In this document: positions 17,677 through 26,548 of the stretch, piece after piece
How the letters are laid out: every line of letters begins with the position of its first letter
How positions within the stretch are numbered: the stretch's first letter is position 1
Assembly: GCA_934621295.1 (NCBI GenBank)
Contig: CAKTVB010000001.1
Span: forward strand, 310,001-374,000
From: an uncultured Collinsella sp.
Lineage (GTDB): Bacteria > Actinomycetota > Coriobacteriia > Coriobacteriales > Coriobacteriaceae
DNA length: 64,000 nt
Direction of reading: 5' to 3'
The notes under the pieces: generated by a model
Database searches by the model: none
Seen by the model: the letters and a program-made list of their open reading frames with translations, nothing else
What the model was told of the DNA's origin: nothing
Translations under genes and position numbers: made by a program

Positions 17677-17744
17677 GGGCCGGTCCCCTTCAGTCAGTCG
17701 AACGTGGTTGCACGAACGTTCGCCCGACTGAAGGGGACCGGCCC
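17677..17744. repeat. Long nested palindrome B
   Basis: Perfect 19-nt arms (17677-17695 and 17726-17744) enclose an inner hairpin CGAACGT/ACGTTCG (17699-17705, 17716-17722). It lies 22 nt after htpG, so it can serve as its terminator, but only a short pyrimidine run follows. It is the first of two long palindromes in the 419-nt gap before the YhgE pair. Confidence 0.88.
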
Positions 17745-17790
17745 TTCTCTTATGGCGTTGGGAATCTACTGCGGGAATATCTGCTTGGGG

Positions 17791-17856
17791 GTTGCGCCTG
17801 CTCTCTCCCGGGGAGTGTGGCTTCGCGAACACTCCCCGGGAGAGAGCAGGCGCAAC
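17791..17856. repeat. Long perfect palindrome C
   Basis: Perfect 28-nt arms (17791-17818 and 17829-17856) around a 10-nt loop. No T-run follows. It shares no sequence with palindrome B, which is 46 nt to the left. Confidence 0.9.
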
Positions 17857-17935
17857 CTGGTGGATGAAGTTCCATCTCGGAGGGAAGGGACAGAGACCCA
17901 GGCCCCAAATATCGAAACGTTTTGAAGAGTTTTTC

Positions 17936-18028
17936 TACAAGTGTACATTTATGGACAACCGTAGTATATTTCAGTGCGTTAAAAAATAAGGCCTGGGCTG
18001 CGCAAATGTACAAGTGTATGCGTAGAAT
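17936..18028 (+). promoter_or_regulatory. Promoter with paired operator-like sites for the YhgE operon
   Basis: The 10-nt dyad TACAAGTGTA occurs twice, at 17936-17945 and 18009-18018, 73 nt (about seven helical turns) apart. The outer flanks are inverted copies (TGTACATTT at the first, AAATGTACA at the second). The second site lies just upstream of a -10-like TAGAAT (18023-18028), where a repressor could block polymerase. The surrounding 100 nt are markedly AT-rich compared with the genes. Confidence 0.5.
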
Positions 18029-18073
18029 AGACCTGAATGTACTTCACTCGAACTCATGATTGGACGGCTCTGC

Positions 18074-20845
18074 GTGAAAAAGGCCCTCGCAATCTTCAAG
18101 CGCGATATCAAGCGATTGCTCTGCAATCCCGTTGCGCTTGTCATCACCATCGGCGTCTGCATCATTCCATCGTTGTATGCGTGGTACAACATCGTTGCCA
18201 ACTGGGATCCGTATGGGAATACCCAGAACATTAAAATCGCTGTCGCCAACAACGACAAGGGCACTACCAACGATTTGGTGGGCGAGCTCAATGCTGGCGA
18301 TGAGGTTATCGACAAGCTCAAGGATAACGACCAGCTGGGTTGGACCATTGTAGACTCCGAAGAGGAGGCCAAGGAGGGTGTTGAGTCGGGAGAGTATTAC
18401 GCCGCGCTCGTTATCCCGTCCGACTTTAGCGAGGGCATGTTGAGCATGCTTTCGGGCGAGTTTCATCAGCCTAAGTTGACGTATTACGTCAACGAGAAGA
18501 AAAGTGCCGTTGCCGTCAAGGTGACCGATACAGGCGCCAATACGGTCGAGGAGCAGGTCAACGAGACCTTTGTTTCCACCGTGAGCCAGACGGTGGTGGA
18601 GATTGCGCAGAAGGCGGGCGTCGATTTAGAAGCGGGTGCGCAGACCGCTCGGGATAACCTCGTCTTGACCATTCAAAACGCAAGCGGTTCGGTGCAGAAG
18701 GTCCGTGACGCCCTTGACGGCATGGGCGGCACGATTGATACCACCAAAGATGCCATCGCGTCGGCAGACGCTGCACTGGGTGGACTGAATGGACAGATGC
18801 CCTCCCTCAACGATGCTCTCGACCAGGGAAATCAGCTTCTCTCGTCGACTCGCACCTCTGCGGCCAAGCTCCACACCTCGCTTTCGAGCGCGCTGACACA
18901 GGGCAGTACGGGCCTGGCACAGGCTTCGTCGAAGGCGAACGCTGCCGTAGGCAAGCTCTCGGGTACGGTGATCGCCGCTCAAACCAAGGTTGACCTTGCG
19001 CTTTCGGACGTCCAGGGCCTGGTGGATAAGAACAACGCAGCTATCGAGGCGTTGCGCAGTACGCTGCCCGATGACGCCGAGTTCAATAATGCTACGGCGC
19101 GCATCATCGCTTCGCTGCAGCAGCAAAACGACAATCTGGCCAGCGTGGTGAGTGGCCTTCAGGCGCAAAGCGACGCCATCAAGACCGACGCCGGCAACCT
19201 TGCTACGGCTTCGGACTCCATCAATACGAGCGTGCAAGACGGCGTGACGGCGCTGGGGAAGATGCAGGAAGACCTCAACACGAGCGTTATCCCGCAGCTC
19301 AATTCGGGTCTCGATTCGTTCTCCGATTGCTCGGGCGACCTCAAGGGCGTCCTGGCTTCGCTTTCGCCTACCATCTCTCAGGCACGTTCGTCGCTCACAC
19401 AGCTCTCTGCCCTGCTTGACCAAGCAAAGGCAACGCTCGCCGATACGAGTGACCAGCTGGCGACGATTCAACAAAAGCTCGATGTGGCTGCAAATGACGT
19501 CGCGGCACTTCGCAGCTCCGAGGCGGCAGGCCAGCTGGCCGACCTTCTCGACGTCAACGTCGATGACATCGCCGATTTCATGACCTCGCCGGTGAAGATT
19601 AAGAGCAAGGTGGTCTATCCCGTGGCGAGCTTTGGCTCGGGCATTGCTCCGTTCTACACCAATCTGGCCCTGTGGGTGGGCGGCTACGTGCTCATCGCTA
19701 TCTTCAAGCTCGAGGTTGACCGCGAGGGCATTGGCACCTACACGGCAAAAGAGGGCTATTTTGGTCGCTGGCTGCTGCTGATGCTTCTGGGCATTTTGCA
19801 GGCGATCATCGTATGCGCGGGTGACCTGGTCATCGGCGTGCAATGCCTGCATCCGGTGCTGTTTGTCCTTGCGGGTATGTGTATCTCGTTTGTCTATGTG
19901 AACATCATCTACGCGCTGAGCGTGGCCTTCAAGCATATCGGCAAGGCTATCGGCGTCATTTTGGTCATCGTGCAGATTCCGGGCTCCTCGGGCATGTATC
20001 CCATCGAGATGATGCCGCCGTTCTTTAACTGGTTGCACCCGTTGCTGCCCTTCACTTATGGCATCAACGCTATGCGTGAGTGCGTGGGCGGCATGTATGG
20101 CATGAACTACATCATCAACCTGGGCGTGTTGCTTATCTATGTTGCTATTGCTCTGGGGATCGGCGTCTGGCTGCGCCCCTTGCTGCTCAACCTCAACCTG
20201 CTGTTCGATCGGCAGCTCGCTTCGACCGGCGTGATGATTTGCGAGAAGGACGACCTGCCGCGTCAGCGCTACTCGCTGCGTACGGCCATGCGCGCCATTC
20301 TCGATACCGCCGGATTCCGCCAGGCTTTGATTGAGCGCGCAGCGCGCTTTGCGCGTACGTACAGCCGTCGCGTGAAGGCGGGCTTCTTCGCCATCTTTGG
20401 CGTACAGGTCCTGCTCTTTATCCTGACGTCTACGCTCGATCTGGATAACAACGGGCGCATTTGGATGCTCGTGCTGTGGATCATCAGCGTGATTGTCATT
20501 GCCGCCTATCTCATCAATCTCGAGTACGTGCGTGAGAGCCTTAATACGCAGATGCGCATTTCTGCCCTTTCGGACGAGAGCCTGCGCAATGAGATTCGTG
20601 AGCACACCTCTGCTATGCCTGGAGTGGCAAAGATGTTTGGCGTGTCGGTGGCGCCGCAGCCTGCAGCAAAGCCTGCCGAAGATTCCGTTACCGCCGTTGG
20701 CGATGCCGATGAAGGTGCCGCCGCCGCGCCTCTCGGCGCCCATGCGGAACCGAGCACGGTACAAGATCCGGATGTAACCGCTCCTTTGTTGGGGGCGCAC
20801 CTCAAGCAAAACGATTCGAACACGAAGGGCGGTGATGCCGAATGA
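18074..20845 (+). CDS. YhgE/Pip-family membrane protein (first of tandem pair)
   Basis: A membrane protein of 923 residues. An N-terminal TM helix (about 15-35) is followed by the family motif SLYAWYNIVANWDPYGNT, a long extracytoplasmic region predicted to be helical/coiled-coil (Ala/Ser/Asp-rich, about residues 190-500), and five or six C-terminal TM helices ending near residue 725. A further helix pair lies near 780-830 and a charged cytoplasmic tail follows. YhgE/Pip proteins relate to phage-infection protein Pip and to ABC-2-type permeases; their transport role is poorly defined. GTG 18074 is preferred over ATG 18056 because the product then aligns with its neighbour (VKKALAIFKRD against MKNILKLFRRD). 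Its stop overlaps the next start (ATGA). Confidence 0.85.
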   Translation: MKKALAIFKRDIKRLLCNPVALVITIGVCIIPSLYAWYNIVANWDPYGNTQNIKIAVANNDKGTTNDLVGELNAGDEVIDKLKDNDQLGWTIVDSEEEAKEGVESGEYYAALVIPSDFSEGMLSMLSGEFHQPKLTYYVNEKKSAVAVKVTDTGANTVEEQVNETFVSTVSQTVVEIAQKAGVDLEAGAQTARDNLVLTIQNASGSVQKVRDALDGMGGTIDTTKDAIASADAALGGLNGQMPSLNDALDQGNQLLSSTRTSAAKLHTSLSSALTQGSTGLAQASSKANAAVGKLSGTVIAAQTKVDLALSDVQGLVDKNNAAIEALRSTLPDDAEFNNATARIIASLQQQNDNLASVVSGLQAQSDAIKTDAGNLATASDSINTSVQDGVTALGKMQEDLNTSVIPQLNSGLDSFSDCSGDLKGVLASLSPTISQARSSLTQLSALLDQAKATLADTSDQLATIQQKLDVAANDVAALRSSEAAGQLADLLDVNVDDIADFMTSPVKIKSKVVYPVASFGSGIAPFYTNLALWVGGYVLIAIFKLEVDREGIGTYTAKEGYFGRWLLLMLLGILQAIIVCAGDLVIGVQCLHPVLFVLAGMCISFVYVNIIYALSVAFKHIGKAIGVILVIVQIPGSSGMYPIEMMPPFFNWLHPLLPFTYGINAMRECVGGMYGMNYIINLGVLLIYVAIALGIGVWLRPLLLNLNLLFDRQLASTGVMICEKDDLPRQRYSLRTAMRAILDTAGFRQALIERAARFARTYSRRVKAGFFAIFGVQVLLFILTSTLDLDNNGRIWMLVLWIISVIVIAAYLINLEYVRESLNTQMRISALSDESLRNEIREHTSAMPGVAKMFGVSVAPQPAAKPAEDSVTAVGDADEGAAAAPLGAHAEPSTVQDPDVTAPLLGAHLKQNDSNTKGGDAE

Positions 20846-23022
20846 AAAATATCCTGAAGCTCTTTCGCCGCGACTGCGAAAACGTGCTCCATAGCGTCAT
20901 TGGCATGATCGTCGTCGTGGGCCTTGTTGCGGTTCCGGCCCTCTACGCTTGGTTCAACATTGCCGGCAGCTGGGATCCGTACGGCAACACCGGCAATCTC
21001 AAGGTAGCCGTCGCCAATACCGATGAGGGCTACAAGAGCGACCTGGTCCCCGTTGAGGTGAACATCGGCGATTCGGTGGTCAACTCCCTGCGCGCTAACG
21101 ACAGCTTTGACTGGACCTTTGTGGACAAGGACGAAGCGGTCGATGGCGTTAGATCGGGCAAGTATTACGCCGCTGTGGTGATTCCCTCCGATTTCAGCGC
21201 CAATATGATGACGCTGTTTTCCACCGAGGTGAAGCACTCGGATATCGAGTATTACGAGAACCAGAAGGTCAACGCGATTGCGCAGATCGTGACCGAAAAG
21301 GGTTCGAGCGCGGTGCAAAACCAGATCAACAAGACGTTTACCGAAACGGTTGGCAATATCGGTTTGGCAACTGCCTCGAGCTTGCTTGAGTTCATGGATA
21401 GCGATCAGGTGGCGAACTTCGTGGCGCACCTCTCCACCTCGCTGGGCGATGGCGCCACCGAGCTGACGCGTGCCGGCCAGTCGGTATCCTCCCTTTCGGA
21501 CGTCCTTGCGTCTTCTTCGGGCTTGCTTGCCAGCGCCGGCTCCTCGCTGTCGCAGAACTCGAGCACGTCTGACGCGGCAAGCCAGCTCCTCACGGATGCT
21601 CAAAACGGACTTGACGATATCAAGTCCGCGCTTTCGGGGGCCACGTCTTCCATCAACCAGGCGCTGCAGGATAGCGCGGGCAGCTTTGACGCTGTTTCGA
21701 GCGCGGTGGACCAGGCGTTTACCGACGCGGGCAACCATGTGGACCTTACCGTGGGCCAGCTTAACGATATTGCCGATGACTTAAGCTCGTATGCCGAGGA
21801 GATTCGTGGTATTCAACAGGAGATTTTGGATCTAAAGACCAAGTTCCCGCAGGTATCGGCCCAGCTTGACCAAGTTGCTGCGAGTGTGGGCAAGCTTGCC
21901 GATTCGTACGACACCCTGTCGAGCGGCATCTCGGACGCGGCCTCCAAGCTTTCTTCCGGCGCGGCAGACGTCGCTGCGACCAAAAAAGAGGTCACCGATC
22001 TGATTGCACAGGTCAAGTCGGGCATCAGCGGTGTGAAGGGCGACTACGAGGACAATCTGAAGGGCCAGGCCTCTCAGCTGCAGTCCACCATCTCGGGCAT
22101 TGCGGATTCGAGCGCCGATATCTCGAAGAATTTGGACGACACGGTCTCGTCGCTTTCTGCTGCAGCCACTTCGCTGAGCGGCAACCTCGATGACCTCAAC
22201 GGTGTCTTGAGCGACACGTCAACGGCGCTCACCAATGCGGGCAAGGACCTTACCGCTATCAAAGACAAGCTCGATACCGCGGTTGCCAACAATGACCTCG
22301 AGTCCATCCGCTCGATTATCGGCGATGATCCCGAGGGTCTCGCCGACGCCCTCGCGGCGCCGGTGGGAATCGACCGCAAGGCCATCTATCCCATTAAGAA
22401 CTACGGCAGCTCCATGGCGCCGTTCTATACGATTCTCTCGCTGTGGGTGGGAAGCATCGTTCTTGCTGCCATGATGAAGGTTTCGGTGGACGACAAGCTG
22501 CTCAACGAGCTAAAGCCGTTCCGTTTGCACGAGATTTATCTGGGCCGCTACATGCTCTTTGGCATGCTTGCGCTGTGCCAGGCGACGCTCGTGTGCTTGG
22601 GCGACATCTTGTTCTTCCGCATCCAGTGCATCCATCCGTTCCAATTCATCTTGGCGGCATGGATTGCGAGCCTGGTGTTCTCCAACATCATCTATACCTT
22701 TACCGTTTCGTTTGGCGATATCGGTAAGGCGCTCGCAGTGGTGTTGCTGGTAATGCAGGTAGGCGGCTCGGGTGGTACGTTCCCCATCGAGATGACGGCG
22801 CCGTTCTTCCAGGCGGTCTATCCGTTCTTGCCCTTCACGCATGGTATCGCGGCGATGCACGCGGCCATCGCGGGTTCGTACGGGGCGGAAGTCTGGATTG
22901 AAATGGGCATTCTCGCTCTGTATCTGCTGCCGTCTTTGGCGCTTGGCTTGTTGTTCCGACGTCCGGTGATCCGTGCGAACAACTGGATTATCGAGAAACT
23001 CGAGGAGACGAAGCTGATGTAG
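20842..23022 (+). CDS. YhgE/Pip-family membrane protein (second of tandem pair)
   Basis: A 726-residue paralogue of the preceding protein. It has the same N-terminal TM helix with ALYAWFNIAGSWDPYGNT, a long extracytoplasmic helical region (about 150-500) and a C-terminal set of about six TM helices, with PFYTILSLWVGSIVL and GTFPIEMTAPFFQ matching SSGMYPIEMMPPFFN in the neighbour. It lacks the long cytoplasmic C-terminal tail of the first protein. The 4-nt overlap with the upstream gene indicates obligate co-expression, and the pair probably assembles as a heteromer. No ATPase is adjacent. Function inferred from family only. Confidence 0.87.
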   Translation: MKNILKLFRRDCENVLHSVIGMIVVVGLVAVPALYAWFNIAGSWDPYGNTGNLKVAVANTDEGYKSDLVPVEVNIGDSVVNSLRANDSFDWTFVDKDEAVDGVRSGKYYAAVVIPSDFSANMMTLFSTEVKHSDIEYYENQKVNAIAQIVTEKGSSAVQNQINKTFTETVGNIGLATASSLLEFMDSDQVANFVAHLSTSLGDGATELTRAGQSVSSLSDVLASSSGLLASAGSSLSQNSSTSDAASQLLTDAQNGLDDIKSALSGATSSINQALQDSAGSFDAVSSAVDQAFTDAGNHVDLTVGQLNDIADDLSSYAEEIRGIQQEILDLKTKFPQVSAQLDQVAASVGKLADSYDTLSSGISDAASKLSSGAADVAATKKEVTDLIAQVKSGISGVKGDYEDNLKGQASQLQSTISGIADSSADISKNLDDTVSSLSAAATSLSGNLDDLNGVLSDTSTALTNAGKDLTAIKDKLDTAVANNDLESIRSIIGDDPEGLADALAAPVGIDRKAIYPIKNYGSSMAPFYTILSLWVGSIVLAAMMKVSVDDKLLNELKPFRLHEIYLGRYMLFGMLALCQATLVCLGDILFFRIQCIHPFQFILAAWIASLVFSNIIYTFTVSFGDIGKALAVVLLVMQVGGSGGTFPIEMTAPFFQAVYPFLPFTHGIAAMHAAIAGSYGAEVWIEMGILALYLLPSLALGLLFRRPVIRANNWIIEKLEETKLM

Positions 23023-23090
23023 CCCGCGCGCTCTTCGCGCTTGGGTTCGGTGCTTCTATAGATGCGCGAACCAAAGCTCATGCGGCGCGG

Positions 23091-23098
23091 TATACAAT
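23091..23098 (+). promoter_or_regulatory. Possible -10 element of the zinc-ribbon gene
   Basis: TATACAAT at 23091-23098, 56 nt before the start codon. No convincing -35 is present. Confidence 0.35.
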
Positions 23099-23153
23099 AG
23101 CGGCAACTCGATGGTGGCTTATGCCTTTGGCCCATATAAGATTGGCAGGTGTC

Positions 23154-23792
23154 ATGATGACCGAAGAAGAGCTGAACGTACAGGTACAGGCTGCGCAAGA
23201 TGAGATTGCGCGTTTGCGCGAGACGTTTGGTCCCGCCTATGCCAAACTGGGAGAGGCGCTGTACCCGGCTGCGCGTGAAACCGAGCTCGCCGTTCGTTTT
23301 GCCGATGAGTTTGCCGAGGTAGATGCCATCAACGCGGCGATTGACGAGCAAAATGCGGCTATCGAGGCGGCTCGTGCCGAGTATGAGGCCGAGCAGGCTC
23401 GTATTGCCGAGGAAGAGGCTGCCCGAGCCGCTGAGGAGGCTGCGCGCGCTGAGGCCGAAGCCGCTGCTGCCGCCGCTGCCGAGGCCGCTGCCGCAGAAGT
23501 TTCTGTCGAAGAGCAGACGGAGTCTGCTGACGAGTCCGCGGTCGAGAACGAGCCCATGCTCGCACCCGAGACCGAGCCGTTTGTCGCACCCGAGCCTGCC
23601 CCCGCCCCCGTAGGGGTGCGCACCTGCCCCAAGTGCGGCACGACCCTCCAGCCTACCGACAAGTTCTGCGCCGGTTGCGGAAGCAAGGTTGCAGATCTCT
23701 TTGCCCCTGCGGCCCCGCATTGCCCTAACTGCGGCAAGGAAGTCGACAAATCCATGAACTTCTGCATCTACTGTGGCACCCCGCTCAAATAG
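23154..23792 (+). CDS. Coiled-coil protein with C-terminal double zinc ribbon
   Basis: A 212-residue soluble protein. The N-terminal two thirds (to about residue 120) is a long Glu/Ala-rich coiled coil with repeated EEAAR and AEAAAAA blocks. It is followed by an acidic/Pro linker (PEPAPAP) and two C-terminal zinc ribbons, each with two C-x2-C knuckles: CPKCGTTL...FCAGCGSK and CPNCGKEV...FCIYCGTPL. No TM helix. ATG 23154 is preferred over 23121 because AGGTG lies just upstream. Zinc-ribbon proteins of this type are common in Coriobacteriia and usually have no assigned function; a scaffold or protein-interaction role is a guess. Confidence 0.75.
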   Translation: MMTEEELNVQVQAAQDEIARLRETFGPAYAKLGEALYPAARETELAVRFADEFAEVDAINAAIDEQNAAIEAARAEYEAEQARIAEEEAARAAEEAARAEAEAAAAAAAEAAAAEVSVEEQTESADESAVENEPMLAPETEPFVAPEPAPAPVGVRTCPKCGTTLQPTDKFCAGCGSKVADLFAPAAPHCPNCGKEVDKSMNFCIYCGTPLK

Positions 23793-23845
23793 TTTCTCGC
23801 GGCGGGTTTTCTCTTCACGCGTGGGTTTAGAAACGTTGGTTTTCG

Positions 23846-23881
23846 CGCCCGTCATTCCGTTTGGGATGGCGGGCGTTTTTT
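23846..23881 (+). terminator. Terminator after the zinc-ribbon gene
   Basis: CGCCCGTCATTCC (23846-23858) pairs with GGGATGGCGGGCG (23863-23875) through two G-U pairs around a GTTT loop, followed by T6. Confidence 0.8.
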
Positions 23882-24008
23882 GTTGCGTGGGGCTGTGCGG
23901 TAAGCGCTGTTGATGGATTGCCGCTCCTCATGGGGCTATTGCGCTGCCGATTCCCGTATACTCAAACGTTAAGCAACACATGTATCCAAATGATGCAGGG
24001 GAGTTACC

Positions 24009-25352
24009 ATGGCAGCGAAGCAGCAGCGCATGTTCGCGTTTATCAATGCGACGATTCTCGATGGCACGTGCAATATGGAGCCTCAGCGCGGCATGTCCGT
24101 GCTTGTCGACAAGGGTCGCATTGTGCGTATCGAGCCTGCAGCGACGGCCCAGCTGCCCGCCGAGGCCAAGGTGATCGACCTGCATGATTCCTATCTGCTG
24201 CCGGGCCTCATTAACATGCATGTTCATTTTTGCGGTTCGGGCAAGCCTGTATCGGCAGGAAACGCCGGTGACCTCATGCGCCGCCTGGATAATGCCCCCG
24301 GCCGCATGATTGTGCGTCATATTCTTAAAGGCTCGGCACAGCAGCAGCTTGCAAGCGGTGTGACCACCGTGCGTGGAGCTGGCGACCCTCTGTATGCCGA
24401 TATCGCGGTGCGCGATGCCATTAACGCCGGCCGCTATCCGGGGCCGCGCATCGTTGCGCCGGGTACGGGTATTACGGTGCCCGATGGCCACGGCGCGGGC
24501 CTTTTTGCCCAGGTGGCGACGACGCCTCAGGAAGCGAGCGACTATGTGTGCGACTTGGCACAGCGCGGTGCTGACGCCATCAAGCTCTTTGTGACGGGCG
24601 GCGTGTTCGACGCCGAGGTTCCGGGCGAGCCGGGCGTGCTGCGCATGTCGCTCGAGGTGGCGCAGGCAGCGTGCAAAACGGCTCATGATCTAGAGCTTCC
24701 CGTCATGGCACATGTCGAGAGCACCGAGGGCGTGAAGGTTGCCCTGCAGGCGGGCGTTGATACCATCGAGCACGGTGCGCCCATGACCGATGAGATTCGT
24801 GAACTCTTCCGAGGCGCGGCGGGAACGCAGCTGTCCGGACGCCCCGCGTCGCTCACGTGTACCATCTCTCCGGCCCTGCCGTTCGTGCTGCTTGATCCCA
24901 AGAAAACGGCGTCGACAGAGGTTCAGAAGCTTAACGGCGACATTGTGTGCGAGGGGATTATCAAATGCGCGCGCGAAGCACTTGATGCGGGTATTCCCGT
25001 GGGCCTGGGGACCGATTCAAGCTGTCCGTACGTTACCCAGTACGACATGTGGCGCGAGGTGGCTTATTTTGCCAAGTATGTGGGCGTATCCACGGCGTTT
25101 GCGCTTCATACCGCCACGCAGGTCAACGCGGAGCTTTTGGGCCTGGGCGAAGAGACGGGAACCATCGAGGTGGGCAAGGCTGCCGATATCATCGTCTGTC
25201 GCAACAATCCACTGGAAGACCTTTCGCGCCTAAGCCATCTTGAGCATGTGATGTGCCGCGGTGTGCTGGCAGATGGTCTCAAAGTCAAGCATATGCCTCA
25301 GCTCGACGAAGACCTGGATTGGATTATGGCGCAGCCGGTTGCGACAAAGTAG
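24009..25352 (+). CDS. Amidohydrolase-family protein (imidazolonepropionase/prolidase-like)
   Basis: A 447-residue cytosolic metal-dependent hydrolase. The composite beta-sandwich/TIM-barrel layout is clear: an N-terminal sandwich strand set, LLPGLINMHVHF with H71 and H73, a likely carboxylated Lys region (AIKLFVTGG), His ligands in VMAHVES and TIEHGAP, and Asp in GLGTDSSC. The C-terminal sandwich has EETGTIEVGKAADIIV. The closest groups are imidazolonepropionase-related and Xaa-Pro dipeptidase-like amidohydrolases; the substrate cannot be told. GGGGAG precedes ATG 24009. It is monocistronic, facing the convergent NUDIX-Vsr gene with only about 20 nt between them. Confidence 0.85.
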   Translation: MAAKQQRMFAFINATILDGTCNMEPQRGMSVLVDKGRIVRIEPAATAQLPAEAKVIDLHDSYLLPGLINMHVHFCGSGKPVSAGNAGDLMRRLDNAPGRMIVRHILKGSAQQQLASGVTTVRGAGDPLYADIAVRDAINAGRYPGPRIVAPGTGITVPDGHGAGLFAQVATTPQEASDYVCDLAQRGADAIKLFVTGGVFDAEVPGEPGVLRMSLEVAQAACKTAHDLELPVMAHVESTEGVKVALQAGVDTIEHGAPMTDEIRELFRGAAGTQLSGRPASLTCTISPALPFVLLDPKKTASTEVQKLNGDIVCEGIIKCAREALDAGIPVGLGTDSSCPYVTQYDMWREVAYFAKYVGVSTAFALHTATQVNAELLGLGEETGTIEVGKAADIIVCRNNPLEDLSRLSHLEHVMCRGVLADGLKVKHMPQLDEDLDWIMAQPVATK

Positions 25353-25372
25353 CGCAAGACGGGTGCCTTCAA

Positions 25373-26326
25373 TTACATCGCGGCACGAACGGTGTCGATG
25401 ACGCGCTCCATCGTCTGATCGATTCGATCGCGTTTGAGCTCGCACTCCCAGATCACGATGCTCGTCCAGCCGGCTTCGGCGAGCTCTGCCTGTGCCTTGG
25501 CATCGCGTGCGACATTGCGTGCGAACTTGGCCTCCCAAAACTCGACGTTTCGCTTAGGTACGCTCGGGTTGCAGTGCGGGCATCGGTGCCAGAAGCAGCC
25601 GTTAACGAAGATGGCGATCTTGCGCCCGGGAAATGCGATGTCCGGCCTGCCGGGCGCTTTGCTCCACTGCAGGCGATATCCGGTGAGGTCCGCCTGGCGC
25701 AGGCGCTGGCGTACGAGCATCTCGGGTTTGGTGTTTGCGCGTTTATTGCCCTGCATGGATTTTTTGATAGCGGCACGGCGACGCACAAGTTCGGTTTCGC
25801 TTGCAGAAAGCCCGCGTGTATCCAAAGTGTCTATCAGGCTTTTCTTGGTACGTTTTTTGGCGGATGAGCGTCGCTTGGCGGCAGGGGGCTCCGTGGCGGC
25901 TTCCAACGGCTCTTTGGCGCTATCTAGCGCCTCTGCCGCAGCGATGAGTGCGCGAACAAGCTCGACATCCGCCGGCATCCAGGTGAGATCTGCAAGCGAG
26001 CGCTGCGGTATCCAGCGGATGGCTTTTTGCTGATCGGCGGCAGAAACCTTGCCATGCGCGATATCGCAAAAGAAGCACTCCATAGACAGATGAAACGCCT
26101 CGTAGTCGTATTCCACCGTGTAAAAGGCGCGCAGGTTATGCACCTCGACGCAAAGCTCTTCTTGCAGTTCGCGGATGCAGGCATCGTAGGCAGTCTCTCC
26201 GCGCTGGACCTTACCGCCGGGAAACTCCCAAAGACCTTGCATGTCTCCGTAACCGCGCTGAACGGCAAGCACCGAGTTGTCCTGAGGATTGCGGATGATG
26301 CCGGCGGCTACATGCACGGTCTTCAC
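25373..26326 (-). CDS. NUDIX (MutT-like) - Vsr endonuclease fusion
   Basis: A 317-residue two-domain protein. Residues 1-125 form a MutT-type NUDIX hydrolase with LWEFPGGKVQRGET and the Nudix box G-x5-E-x7-REL-x-EE spanning about residues 38-58; such enzymes remove oxidised dNTPs (8-oxo-dGTP). A Lys/Arg-rich linker (about 140-180) leads to a very-short-patch-repair (Vsr) endonuclease domain, 185-317. This has GRPDIAFP with the catalytic Asp229, FVNGCFWHRCPHC with catalytic His247 and zinc ligands, VEFWEAKFARNVARD and the terminal VIWECELKRD. Vsr nicks 5' of T in T:G mismatches that arise by deamination of 5-methylcytosine. No dcm-type methylase is in the window. Both domains look catalytically intact and no frame break was seen. 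Confidence 0.9.
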   Translation of the reverse strand: MKTVHVAAGIIRNPQDNSVLAVQRGYGDMQGLWEFPGGKVQRGETAYDACIRELQEELCVEVHNLRAFYTVEYDYEAFHLSMECFFCDIAHGKVSAADQQKAIRWIPQRSLADLTWMPADVELVRALIAAAEALDSAKEPLEAATEPPAAKRRSSAKKRTKKSLIDTLDTRGLSASETELVRRRAAIKKSMQGNKRANTKPEMLVRQRLRQADLTGYRLQWSKAPGRPDIAFPGRKIAIFVNGCFWHRCPHCNPSVPKRNVEFWEAKFARNVARDAKAQAELAEAGWTSIVIWECELKRDRIDQTMERVIDTVRAAM

Positions 26327-26548
26327 AGGTGACGTTCTCCTTTATAGGTCCCAATCGAGCGTAATGCGGTAATTCTCCACCCGAATAGACGCGCATGCAA
26401 GCTGCCGCGCCTGGTTTGCCTTACAAAAGCGCAAGGAGGCTGTAAGCCAAATCGATGGCGTCCCGGCGCCGAGGAAACGACTATAGATAGCAAGTAAGTT
26501 TGCCGTTTCATGACGTACGATGATGGCTGATGGTAAGGAGTGGATACG

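Noticed and set aside
18626..20809. 727-codon open frame opposite the first YhgE gene
   Set aside because: Arg/His-rich translation typical of the antisense of GC-rich genes; the plus-strand protein is well supported.
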